DNA from: Trichoplax adhaerens
Lineage: Eukaryota > Placozoa > Uniplacotomia > Trichoplacea > Trichoplacidae
NCBI RefSeq assembly: GCF_000150275.1
Contig: NW_002060944.1
Location: forward strand, 5,741,102 to 5,805,101
Length of the DNA: 64,000 nucleotides
Reading direction: 5' to 3'
Shown: positions 24,784 through 36,949 of the stretch, piece by piece
How positions within the stretch are numbered: position 1 is the first letter of the stretch
Layout: every line of letters starts with the position of its first letter
The notes under the pieces: generated by a model
What the model was told of the DNA's origin: nothing
The model's database searches: none
The model's input: only the letters and a program-made list of their open reading frames with translations
Translations under genes and position numbers: made by a program

Positions 24784-26969
24784 GTTTGTGTGATAACACA
24801 ACCATAATTGCAATATTCAAAGGCATAGTTCTGTTACATTGTTTTGGCTAATAATATTTCAATATTATTTGCTTTCTGTTTATAACAATGGGTTATGGTC
24901 AATAGCTACGAGCCGGATACTGATTAGAAGAAAATTTTTCTCGATATATTTTACGAATTGTTTTATGATTTACTCTTGAAATTGGAATTGCTTAGTACTG
25001 CCGTTTCAGGTTATTTTTTGTTACGAATAATATCATTCTATGCTTGCGCCTAGTTATAAAATTATAAATTTTTAATTAACTTAGTATATTTCCTTTAATC
25101 TTCCTAACATATATATATATATATACTATATCTCGTTCGCTATCGAATAATACAATTAAACAGGAGATTGTCTTTTAACAGATTGGTACAAATTACTATG
25201 TATAATCTTATTTGTGACTGATTCATCTTCAAGTCGACAATTAGAGTGATTACTTGACCTTTATTAATTCTAATTCTATAACTATACCTTGTTATTCCCG
25301 AAAGCTAATATGAGAAAGTTTACATGTGCTCTGCATCATTTATTGAAGTTGATTGATTATATAAATTAAAAATAAAGTCGTTAGGGCTACATATCAACTT
25401 TTTGTACATCTGTGGCTTCACTTTTCAGATGAACTTAATTGCAACTTATCAAAGCTTATCACCTAACCTAAAAGAGTAAAATTAAGGGTCTTGCTAATTG
25501 GTGATACTTATTAAATTATATTTATATCCAGTATTATCTTTATGGGAAGTAACAAAGTGCCAAGTTGCTATCTCAGATATAGAATTGCAATTTGTCTTTT
25601 GATTACAACTGATTCAGTGTATTGAATTCCACCTCTCATCTCAGTTATCATGATTTGCGGAACTTTACGCATATTTGAACAATTTCTTATATATAAATAC
25701 ACATATAGGCCTCTATTTGCAGTTTGACAAACACTTTCTTATCGTAAAAAAGATTTAGAAATTGGGTATTACTTTAGTTTTGATAATAAAGTAAAATTGA
25801 TATCAGTAGCATTAATTATTAGCCAGGATCGCTAATTGTTTACGCAATCTAAACGTTGTAATGTGTTCTTGTAGTAGCTCAGATAGGAATCTTAAAAAAT
25901 TATGGAGACCGTCTTTATGATTTCTAAAGTAAAAGATGTTAGTAGACATAATACATGGTATTGGGTTAATGATATCCATGAGGGCTTACTTCGTTCTGCT
26001 GAATACACAGCAACAATTTTTTGATCCATTAAACGTTTCATAGATAAAATAAATTTAAAAAATAATCTTGGGAGATAAAACTTGTAAAACAGGGCTCCAA
26101 GCAAACGATAGATATTGTAATATCAAAGTTTATTAGTATGGTAGCAAAAGGAATCATCAAGTATTATAATCGATAAACAGTAGGACTACTATTGAATGTG
26201 CATCTGTCTTAAATATGATAAACATCACCTGGTATACTAATCATATAGCATACTTTTAACATTCCTTATATATTAATATATGAGCAATAATGGCTTTGTA
26301 CAGTATATGATATCGTATTACTATATTATGAAATTTGTGTGGTTAAATATAATCGTAAACACGATCGTAAATACGTTTTAATACGATACTCAGTCGATAA
26401 ATATGGATATGCCATACGAGTAAACGTCTATTTAATTATACTCAATAAATTTGGAATAAACATAATATACAATTTATAATTAGCCGTAATTGCGGATAAC
26501 GAATAAGTAAAATTTATAGCTGATATTATAGCATAGACTATAGCGATATATTACCAATTCAATACCATTATAATCATTTAAATACAAAAAGGTTAATTGT
26601 TATCTCTATCGTAACCCTATTTTCCGTCGCTAGGGTATGAAATAAAATACATAAGGTTTGTTGTCAAATATGATCTAAATAATTCTATAATCAAACTTGC
26701 AATATAATTATAATGGTACGCTATGCCGCTGTATAGTCTATGACGGCATACAATAATAGAATCCTTGTATAGTGTATACGACTATATAGCAATATTCTTT
26801 GGTCCATAGGTAAAAGATACGTCAAAAGAAAAAGTAATTTATAGTAGTATATTCATCCAACTAGTATATAAAGCGAATAAAATTATCCAACAGTTATAAA
26901 GAATATATTAATTGGCTACACTAATTATTATCATAGCAAGATAGATATTACTGTATACTTTTATGCTAA
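24784..26969. other. 2.2 kb spacer between convergent LZTFL1 and fucosyltransferase-like gene
   Basis: Very AT-rich, with a TA dinucleotide run at about 25110-25128. No coding or RNA feature I can support. Confidence 0.6.
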
Positions 26970-28403
26970 TTATAAATTTTGACAGATTGGAATAATTTTA
27001 GGATTATGTGGATGCTTCTTCATATACAAATCAACTATCCACTGCTGGAAATTACCACCACCAATAGTAATTAAGATGTCAGCATGACTTAATATTTGCA
27101 TTTCGACAATAGCCGTCGCTCCATTATCTCTTAATATAGCATGGTCATTTTTATCCACGAGACTAGCGTTGAAAACATGGGGCTGACTCAATTCAGCTAT
27201 AGCCATATGGTATAATTCTTTCTTCTTTTCCAATTTTCTTTCCTGTTCATAATATTTATTATAAATAGTATCTGAACCAGAATCAGCAAGATCAGTGGAT
27301 AAAAAGGAACGATCAATGTTATGTTGTTGACGTAGGTAAAATAAATTACGATTTAATACTTGCATACAACTTCGTAGATATCGTATTCCAGCTTGAGAAG
27401 TTTTACCAATTAATAAGCGTTCAATTCTTCCATGAACAGCAATATATCTTGGAGAGAGATAACGTTTGATATATGTCTTAGCAATACTGATCAATTTTTT
27501 ATTATGTGGGAATAGCGATGGTTTAATGCGTTGATTGCGTGTCAAATTAAACAAAGCACGATTAGTACCAATCCCTTTCCACTGTACAAAACCAATACAC
27601 TTTGTATCTTTTAGAACTTGTCTTTTAAATTTTTCAACTGATTGAAATTTAGTTGGATCAACACAGATATAACGTTTAATATTAAAATCTCCTAGTTGTT
27701 GAGCAATATTAGCATTGGCAATAAATGGACAGAATGTCCAACCCTTTTTCGTTTTAGCTAGCCGATCTTTAACCTGTTGGAAAATTCTGTTATTAATTTT
27801 GTACCATTTCTTAGCATCTTTAGTATTGCCTTGAAAGATGAAATGGATTAAGACATCTAACGTTTTATTGCATCGACTAGTTAAGTAATCATAGGATACC
27901 AAGGGTGAATAACGATGTTGTTGCAAGACTTGGTTAACACCTTTAAGATCGAAATAAAGTGACATATTAAAATAGCGAATATCATGCAATTTTCGATTGC
28001 GACCGATTCCTTGTGGTACACCAGACATTCGTGAATGGTGGACATAAGGAATGACTGCACTACCGTCGAGTAAAGTAGCCAAGCTAGCTAAAGATATAAA
28101 GTTAGTTGTTGCCATTGCAAGTTGTTCAAAATAACGATAACTAAAAATAAGACGAACGCAATCTTGTGAATGTGGAGCAATGTGGTGTTGCTGTTGTTGT
28201 TGCTTTGGTGTTGTTGATTGGATAACATGTTGCAATTGGCAAGATAACATTTTATTCACGTTGTCGTTGTCGCATTCTAGACCTGTTGGCTCGATGTCAA
28301 CGAAAATGGAGGAATTTAAATAGATGAAAACGACCCAAAGTGCTGTAGCTATTGTTGCGATGAATAATAGCAATGTAGCTACTTTCTTCATTCTAGTAGC
28401 CAT
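26970..28403 (-). CDS. Intronless type II membrane fucosyltransferase-like protein
   Basis: Single open frame of 477 aa, start ATG at 28403. A short basic N-terminus and one hydrophobic helix (about residues 6-29) predict a type II Golgi membrane protein with a lumenal catalytic part. A Gln/His-rich stem (about 67-74) follows. The lumenal domain has an RLIFSYRYFEQLAMAT segment, a YIAVHGRIER segment that resembles the HxRxE/D motif of GDP-fucose-dependent O-fucosyltransferases, several N-x-S/T sites, and a C-terminal ITIGGGNFQQWIVDLY segment like the GGG-SFQ region of that superfamily. It is the only intron-free gene here, which suits a lineage-expanded or retroposed family. Donor and acceptor sugars cannot be deduced, so I call it fucosyltransferase-like only. 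Confidence 0.7.
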   Translation of the reverse strand: MATRMKKVATLLLFIATIATALWVVFIYLNSSIFVDIEPTGLECDNDNVNKMLSCQLQHVIQSTTPKQQQQQHHIAPHSQDCVRLIFSYRYFEQLAMATTNFISLASLATLLDGSAVIPYVHHSRMSGVPQGIGRNRKLHDIRYFNMSLYFDLKGVNQVLQQHRYSPLVSYDYLTSRCNKTLDVLIHFIFQGNTKDAKKWYKINNRIFQQVKDRLAKTKKGWTFCPFIANANIAQQLGDFNIKRYICVDPTKFQSVEKFKRQVLKDTKCIGFVQWKGIGTNRALFNLTRNQRIKPSLFPHNKKLISIAKTYIKRYLSPRYIAVHGRIERLLIGKTSQAGIRYLRSCMQVLNRNLFYLRQQHNIDRSFLSTDLADSGSDTIYNKYYEQERKLEKKKELYHMAIAELSQPHVFNASLVDKNDHAILRDNGATAIVEMQILSHADILITIGGGNFQQWIVDLYMKKHPHNPKIIPICQNL

Positions 28404-28663
28404 CGTCTAAAAGTAGGAATGATTGCAACATCAATGTTAGAGTCAACTGCTAGGACCAACAGATAACTGTTAATTTATTATCACTTGGCTCATATGCTGT
28501 AAGTATAGGACGATAGCGTGGAGTAACAAAGTAAATTGTTTTCACACAGTTAAAACAACAATACCAATTTAATTTGACATCAAAATGAAATGACGTTTGT
28601 GTAGAGTTTTGTTTGAAAAATTTTTTTTCTTCCACTTTTCTTACTTGGCTGGAAAATCGATGA

Positions 28664-28782
28664 TGAAGGTATCGTCAATTTGTTGTCGTGGTCGAAAATG
28701 GATCAATAAGCGTGAAAAGAATGATGAAGAAGGGGATGAGCGTTTTAATGAACTTGATCGATGGATCGCAAGTAGAAAATAA
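28664..28782 (+). CDS. Possible small C-terminal exon, unrecognised
   Basis: Plus-strand frame reading SSICCRGRKWINKREKN and then an acidic/basic helix-like end RFNELDRWIASRK before a stop. Composition is less repeat-like than the neighbouring frames, but no start, acceptor or partner exon is convincing. Low confidence. Confidence 0.15.
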
Positions 28783-31700
28783 CGTTTCATTATCCAAACA
28801 TGCAAAGCCAGTATATCTTAATTTCTATCGTTTAAATGAATAATAGGTAGAGATAAGGCAGTTGTTGAATAGTTGTATTATTTCACTAGCATTAAACTGT
28901 AAATTATTAATTACCCTTTAAATGAGAATCATTAGGAACTAATTGACGTGGGTCATGATGGTCAACTAGAATAATCTTTTAATATCGATCAAGTTGTATT
29001 ATTTTCAAATGGACATTCCGTACCAAATACAAGGTAGAACTGACATAATAGACATTTCTCGATGACTGACTAGCAATGCTAGACAGTTTAAACTTCAATC
29101 ACTTTTAAAGGGGTGGCAGTCCTCCGATCATCCAAGGTTGATTTCAACATTCACTCTCTCTCCAATGGGTTTGTGTTTGAAGCTCAACGCTCTTCTACCA
29201 AGTATAGCGTATTCCTAGCACGGCTCTTCATGGAGTAAATGGCATATCGGTCTAGGATTGAGCTATTGTAAATTAAAATCAGCTATTATTGTCTTCATCT
29301 TTATTCATTTTTATTTTATTTGTTTTGTTTACATTTTTTTCTCTCCCTCCCTTCTCTCCCTCGTCTATGGTCCAGTAGAGACCGTAATAAGAGAGAAAGG
29401 GTCCTCGGTCCAGCTCTCACCGCTTTCTTTTGTTTACAAGGTTGACACGATTGCATATTTCCTTATGGTACTATAGAGAAGGGACTGACGCACAGCGGGG
29501 CTTCATCCGAGTACAGTCGTGCCGACGCTATTGTCCTCTTCTATTGTCTTCATTGCCTATAAAGAAAGTAAGGATGGACTTGACGACGGATACTATGCTG
29601 AGGAATGTATCGTGTCACGCTATTGTGGAGGTCAATGGCACTAGTAACACCTAACCCATACAGCCATTGAATGCGATCCACTTGTATTATACCATAAGTT
29701 GCAACTGCAAGTTCAGGATAATACTGGAGGAGTGTGCTGTAATGTACGTTTGGGGGGATGTGTTAACGGTATCCACCTGACCAGTGAGACCACCCACCCT
29801 TCCACTTCCATCGCTGTCAAGAATTTTTTTTTTTATTTTCTTCTTTCTTTACTTTCAACTCCACAATTATTCGATCTAGACAATAAAATCAATCAATCTA
29901 CCCACTACATCAATTGTCCTCCAATTTTTGTTAGGATTATAGCTTGGTTCGTATTCTACACAATCGTTGTGAACTTTTTACCAACAATACTATTGGACTT
30001 GCAACACCGATCCATCATTCTACAATTGGAAGGCAATATCCAACCTTTGCCAAGTGACAGGTGTACACTGTATAGTACAGTACTGTTTTTCCCACCATCG
30101 ATACCAGTCGACTACAGTACTGTACAATAACTGGACATCATGAATACAGTATTGACAATGCTGTTGGCTCATGTTAGTTTTTAGTCATGAAATATTGTAT
30201 TGACAATGTTGTTGGCTCATGTTTGTTTTTAGTCCTGAAATACTTTACATTCTTGAGTTGGAGCCAAAAGAGAGGTATTGTATGTACTGTACTGTACAGT
30301 ATGCGCATACTTTTCAGTTATTACAAATTTACAATGGACAAAGACATGATGTCATGGGTACTGTACTACACTGTACGCTTGTACAGTACAGTACGCATGC
30401 ATACCTTTCTAAACCTTGGTTAACCTTTGATACAGTGTCATAATAAATAAATGGAAAATGGATGCCTAATTTTGTATAATAAGGATGTGAAATATCAAAT
30501 GACTTTCCCAACACCCTCAACACAGTACAGTACAGTAAAAATCGATCATTTCACATACAGTATGCTTACTGTACTCTACGCTATGAATATTTTCACCGGC
30601 GCAGTTGGCGGGTTCAAAACTCGTAATAATAATAGAGACAAGTCTAACGTGAACTTCAATTCAATTTTCAAGTTTAAATTGAAATTTGATTTTTTATATA
30701 CCCCAGCACACGTGAACATTTGGAACATGTGAACTATGCATTAGACAAAATGTAGAATGTACGTAGATAAGCCGTACAGTACTGTATAATGCAAGCCACC
30801 AAGCTACAGACTGTTCAGTATACACAGTACCACAGTACAATCACAGCCAAACGGAGAGTGGATAGTCAGATTACTCAGATAGATATTTTGAGGTGCAGTA
30901 ATAGATTTACACGCTAAGTGCCGAAAGTCCGGCCGGATTGACACTGGCTAGTACCGTATAAAGTAGTTATGAAACTTACTATAATACTGTACATTACACT
31001 ACTGTACTCCTCCGAAGTATGGAAGAAAATACGTACAGTACATTGTTATCCTCGTTTTTCATTTCTTGAAGTTAATTAATTAATAATCGATCGTTTCTCG
31101 TTGATAGTACTAAATTGTCAAGAAAAATGAAGAACTCATCTGAGCATATGAAAATAGATAGTCAACTGACACCTTTGTTGATGACTACAAAGCTCATTTC
31201 ATATTACAGTACTATTATGAGATAGTTCAATTTCTCCACTGAACATATTACATACTGTACTGTACAAGTCTACATATTCTCATTCGTTCTCATAGATCAG
31301 GCCGCAATTCACTGGGATACTCCTGCTATACAGTCACGACTTTGACGTGAAAGAGCAGAAACCCCTTTTACACTGGAATAGCTGGAAACTCTACTTCATA
31401 CAGTGACGATTTTTATGCCAAAAGACCTCATTTTACACACGAATTCGAGCATTAAGTATCAGTACAGTAACAGGCTAAATTTAACGTAATGAAAGAAGAA
31501 CACAAAAAGTTCTGCAAAAAAGTACAGTACTACGTTTTAGGACGAATATACTGTACTGTACACTGCACACTGCACAGTATTGTCTGATAGTTATTGTACG
31601 GCGGATATACTCTATACTAAAGCTGACAGCCTAATCTGATTATTGTTCCTCAATGAGACCAATTAAGCTCATCATATCTGAGATTTCCTGTAAAACTTGA

Positions 31701-32448
31701 TAGGATATTATTAATGATCTATAGTTTGTAAGATCACGCTGGCTATTAAGTTAAAGGCAGTTAGCATGCACGATTATGGACTCAGAGGATAAAACACTTT
31801 ATCATTACATCATACCATTACATTATATAAGCGCTTGTTTGGACTGTATGGCATGTAGTATATTTACATTTACAAGAACGTCTAAAACAAACTTAATGCA
31901 TTATAAAATTGCAGCAAGTTAGAAGCAAAAAGTCCCTTAAACCGAATGTAGACTATATCCAATATTAATTATACATTACATCAGGTATAAAGTCATGCTA
32001 ACGAGAGAATCGCAAATGTATAAATTTCTCTGTATTTACGGTACTTTAAAGTTCCAACAGACATTTCAGTTGTACTTTTCGTTCTGTTGATAACATAATT
32101 ACAATTGCTCCACTATGTAAAAATAATTATACAGTGCTATCCAAAGCAAGCTTGTTACAGGCGTAAAATCGTATACAACAAGTTTTCAATATTAGTTGAT
32201 CTACGGTACAGGAATTTCATATCATTTCAGAATTGCCATCCGCAGTCTTCATCGATGCTATCTCGTCTCTCTGATACTATGCCTATATCTGCTGAAAAAT
32301 TTTATCACGGATGTGTGAGCAAAATTTATAAATATGCCCTATTATTACAAAGTTGAACACGGGTATAATTATAAAATATTTTCATCTACAGTATTTAGTA
32401 AATTTATTAACAAAATAGAGGATCTACTGTACTGTATGGTCTTATCAG
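28783..32448. other. 3.7 kb intergenic region rich in palindromic words
   Basis: Between the 5' end of the fucosyltransferase-like gene and the 3' end of STRAD. GTACAGTAC/TACTGTAC clusters occur at about 30065-30130, 30280-30430, 30520-30570, 30770-30840, 30985-31040 and 31520-31600. Overlapping open frames here are shadows of these repeats or low-complexity T-rich sequence. No gene recognised. Confidence 0.55.
30151..30246. repeat. Two-copy tandem duplication, 48-bp period
   Basis: ATTGACAATGCTGTTGGCTC begins a unit at 30151 and recurs at 30199 with few substitutions, each followed by CATGTTTGTTTTTAGTC-like sequence and TGAAATA. A recent local duplication beside a GTACAGT cluster. Confidence 0.85.
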
Positions 32449-34958
32449 TTAGTAATCACCTTCAGACACTTTAAATTCACTAATGGGCTTGGCTAAGTGT
32501 AGAAATTCCTGTAGGATATCTTCATTAGTTATTTTAATCTATAAATCAATAACAAATAATGTCAGTTGCATCCCAAATAGCAAAAGTCCATTGTAGTACG
32601 AAGATTGTGTACTGCAGTATTGGCTACTGTAGGCAATACAATCGTATATAGCAGCTACTTCGTCATTACCCGCTTAAAGAATGGATGTGTTGCTAGCTGG
32701 ACTGCCGACCATCTATGATATCCGAAATTTAAAAAAATTATTATAGTTATTCGATAGAGCGATAGTAAAGAAATATTACAAAATATTTTATGACACAAAC
32801 TAACCTATCTGAGTCTGACTTGAAGCAGCTATCAAGGAGCTAATTTTTAGGAATTATGCATTTAATTTAAAAATGGATTTGGTCTACTTCAAATGAATGA
32901 GTTATCCCATTCTTAAATCTATTAATACGATTACAAGAGGCGATATATTCATACCTGATAGAAAGAGTTCGAAAATACTACATCCGTTGTGTTCTGAATA
33001 AAACTGTGAATTCTAGCGTGGGAAATACCATTTAATTTTTCTAATAAAATCTTAGATAGTAATAAGATACTTGAGTAACATTTTATTTATTATTTAATAT
33101 AAAAATTGACACTTAATGTATTTGTCTAATTGTATCTACCTGAGTTACTGGCATATCATCAAAGGGAATCCTACCATAGGCCAGTTCTACAGCAGTCATA
33201 CCAAGACTATAAATATCAACTTTACAATTGTAGCCATGTATATCCTACAAGCAAGAAATAAGCAAGATTCATCAAACTGATCAAGAATCTCCTTCCATAT
33301 CCACAAGTCATTCTTCGCCTTTTAGTATCATAACAGTAATCAACTTATTACAATAAATATCGACAAAAATCAAAGCATAGTAGAATCGTACATACTTGAG
33401 CAAGAAGTTCAGGAGCAGCCCATACAACGCTATCAGCTGCTCTTTCAATGAATTCATGAGCAACCCAGTCTTGTTTAAAGGTGGACTTCTTAGTAGCTTT
33501 ATCCATTCCGCTTAAACATACGTTTCCATTAGCTGAGATTAAAATATTCTTACCTTTGATATCCCTTTGTAAAATATATGAGCAGATAATAGCCTTTAAT
33601 TTTCAGTAGTGAGCAACAGTAATCAACTTGTATTAAGTAGAGAAGCATAATGAAGTATGAAGCTTTCCTTATTAACCACGATATTATTAAGTACCTATGT
33701 GCATAACCGAGTTCGTGTAAATAGATTAGCGCGTTCAATACTGAGCGCAAGACATGCATCAGTAATAATTCCTTTTGATTGGGTAGAATATCCATTGCAA
33801 ATAGATTTACAGACGATCCTATAACAAACAAGATAAATATCTCATTACCAGATCTACAAGTATTGATGGATGGACCATTCTTGTAAAACAATTTTTGAAA
33901 TAGTATTTCCGACAAAAATAAATTTAGCAGTCTTACCATATGAATAGTAAGGCATTGATAACCAAGTTTCGTTCCCAACGGTAGCAGCATCGTAATAGCA
34001 AATAATATTAGGATGTTTAAACGATCTGACAGCAGCAATTTCATTCTAATGCCATAAACAATTCAATATTTTGTAATTTAGGTTGGGTACGAGTAGATTA
34101 CGTTGTGATAATAGTCATGGTTAGGTGAAAGATAAGATAGTGGATGATGACTATTCACTGCACAAATGTTTATTAGAATTTGAACCGCTAAAGTGAGGTA
34201 TAGCTATCCTTATACCCGTAAAATTTCAAGGTCCTTAATGCATTTATTTTCCAAATTGATTCTCTTGATGGCTATCATATTGCCAGATTTGGAATCTTCA
34301 GCAGTCCAAACTGTCGTAGAATTATTGGAATTATCCTTGCCATCTTGAGAATAAGAGTAGTACGTACATCAATAGCTAGCACTAAATTACCGAAGTGTAA
34401 AAAATAACTATCTAATTAAGAATTGTTCTCATATATTAATCACATTATGCTTCGTTGTAATTTTCAGCATGTTTATAACTCATAGTATAACAGTAACCTG
34501 CGATCCAAAGTCAAGATGACTAGTAATTTAAAATTAACGACCATAATCTCTATTGAATGTGAATAATACTAACTTTACTGTTACAATTGGTGAATAACAG
34601 AGTTAACTCAAGTGACTGTTAACCACTACTGTTAACAGTCTATTATCAGTAAGCAATCACATTAGAATCAATTCTATATTGGCTTTCTCGTCCAACATAA
34701 GTCGTAGTATTTAAATAAATATACCGCATTAAAAGTCAGGATGCTATGATACGTTATAAGATCCATTTCTTAAAGAATATACAAGGTATTACTAGTGGTA
34801 TAAGTTGGTCTAGTTGTGTACAGTATGTGTAGCCTACTGTGGACAATTCGTGATATCCGATGAATTAGACCACAATATTATTCATGAGCGTTTACGCCTG
34901 TACAGAAGGATTACTTACCAATTCTTTCTAAGAATTTGTATCTCTTAGCATCAGTCAT
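32449..34958 (-). CDS. STRAD: STRAD, STE20-related adaptor pseudokinase
   Basis: STRAD with MO25 allosterically activates the LKB1 kinase. Ten exons in 5'-3' order: 34919-34958, 34216-34343, 33937-34045, 33695-33818, 33396-33564, 33140-33244, 32955-33050, 32805-32839, 32670-32712, 32449-32538, giving 312 aa with matching phases. Starts MTDAKRYKFLERI. The VAIK-type lysine is Lys40 (MIAIKRINLE), followed by HPNIICYYD, IYLHELGYAHR and the loop HRDIKGKN (133-140). The DFG position reads LSGM (151-154). An APE-like WAAPELL, the STRAD-typical DIYSLGMTAVELAYGRIPF and DDMPVTQILLEKLNG, and THPFFKR follow. The glycine loop is degenerate. The tail is short and lacks the C-terminal WEF that binds MO25 in vertebrate STRADalpha. 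The HRD and VAIK residues lost in human STRADalpha are kept here. Confidence 0.93.
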
Positions 34959-36949
34959 GATGATATAAGTACACGCCACTCTTCTGTGATGATGGTCTTG
35001 TTAATGTTGTATACGTATATATAGTAAAGGTTTAGGCAAACTATTTGTCGAATTCCTTGTCGTTTACAGGTCAGTACATTCGATATACTAAAGCAAATTA
35101 TATTATCAACACAGTTATTCAGCTTAGTGTACTGTACAAGAGTACATCTGTTACTTACTAAAATTTATCTAGAACTAATCAAAGCGTTGAAAAGTGAACT
35201 GGACAAGCTCTATTCAATACTATTTCGCACATAACTATATCAGTGTCGAATCGAGAGTAGAATTGAACACTAGAAATCGGCATAAAAGGATCGTTAACGA
35301 GCTTCTTATGGATTGCTTGTAACTACTAGGATCTCCTGCAAACTACTCATAGGTTTCGTACCGAGCTTGTAATGTAGTGTGTGTTGTTGGTTGTTGTAGC
35401 CAAACTACAGCCCTGTTCTAGTTTCAACATAAACGTTGTTGGGATTACGGCTGCGCAGACTACTGGAATCAGTACTGCACAAATTCTGTGTCCAGTTTTA
35501 GTCTTGTCGCCATGGACTAGGCAACCCCGGTGTCACGGAGTCGCGGGTATACTACTGTGAACTACTATTACTACCACCAGAAGGTCATCCGTCCGTACAG
35601 TCGTCACACAAATTCTGTGTCCAATTTTAGTGTTGTTGCCATAGACTAGGCAACTACCTGTGCCACACACTCACGAGTACACTACTGGGGTCTACTATTA
35701 CAGACCACCCGAAGGTTGTCCGGACGTACAGTCGTCGCACAAATTTTGTGTCCAGTTTTAGTGTTGTTGCCATAGACTAGGCAACTCCCGGTGTCACGGA
35801 GTCGCGAGTATACTACTGTGAACTACTATTACTACCACCAGAAGGTCATCCGTCCGTACAGTCGTCACACAAATACTGTGTCCAATTTTAGTGTTGTTGC
35901 CATAGACTAGGCAACTCCCGGTGTCACGGAGTCGCGAGTATACTACTGTACGTGAACTACTATTACTACAACCAGAAGGTCATCCGTCCGTACAGTCGTC
36001 ACACAAATTCTGTGTTCAATTTTAGTGTTGTTGCCATAGACTAGGCAACCTACCGGTGCCACGCACTCACGAGTACACACTACTGGGGTCTACAATACTA
36101 TTCTTACAGACCACCAGAAGGTCATCCGTCCGTACAGTCGTCACACAAATTCTGTGTCCGATTTTAGTGTTGTGGCCATAGACTAGGCAACTACCGGTGT
36201 CAAGAACTCACAAGTAGTGTACACTACTGTACTGTTAACGACCGTTAATAATACGGACCACTAGAAGGTCATCCGTCTGTACAGTCGTCGCACAAATTCT
36301 GTGTCCAGTTGTAGTGTTATTGTTACCATGGGCTAGGCAACTACCGGTGCCATGAGTCACGAGGACACTACTCTTAACTATTTTGACGGACTACCAGAAG
36401 GACGCCCGTAGTCCAGCTGTCGTCATAGGGATTAGCGATTGCGCCATTTGAAGTCTTTTACTCGGACTAATTTCTAAATACATTTCTTTATCCTATTAAA
36501 TCAATAAATTAAATATAGTTGATTAATTTGCTACTGTACTTGAAAAGTTCTAACAGCTACAGGCGTGAATATGAACTATCCTTAAAACAACAAAACGTGT
36601 TTGCCAGAAGGAAAGACGGATGATCTGCCTCTGGACAGGCCAATCGAAGGTGGAGGGATTCGTTAAAGTCAATCACACAAGTGGTCTTATGCTAAGTTAT
36701 GCATAGTAACTACTGTTAGTAGAGTGGACTTAAATTAATGTAGGAGTTAGCGACCTAAACTCTGACGTCAGGAAATCAACATTTTTTAGCCCTGTCAGGG
36801 GTCTCTATTTTACGGCTCTACCTAACAACGATAGCTCATGCTAGCGTATTGAATCTATTCCTAGCAGTCTAGACTAAATAAGGGAATCGATATTGATAAT
36901 ACTGTATAAACAGTATTAATGCCCTGCCTTGCCGTTTAATGATTCCAAA
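34959..36949. promoter_or_regulatory. 2 kb region between divergent STRAD and PH-RCC1 genes
   Basis: Start codons of the two genes face outward from this stretch, so both promoters should be here. Its middle is filled by the minisatellite listed next. The flanks are AT-rich with no recognised motif. Confidence 0.45.
35440..36430. repeat. Minisatellite, about seven copies, 129-147 bp period
   Basis: The unit starts CACAAATTCTGTGTCC, continues TTTTAGTGTTGTTGCCAT, AGACTAGGCAACT and CCGGTG, and ends GAAGGTCATCCGTCCGTACA. Unit starts are at about 35478, 35607, 35738, 35868, 36002, 36144 and 36291, so the spacing grows left to right (129, 131, 130, 134, 142, 147) by small insertions, several of them GTAC/ACTGTA words. 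It is noticeably GC-richer than the surroundings. Confidence 0.95.

Noticed and set aside
29258-30732. Cluster of overlapping plus-strand frames (up to 143 codons)
   Set aside because: They overlap each other in different frames, run through T-rich and GTACAGT-type sequence and show no conserved motif.
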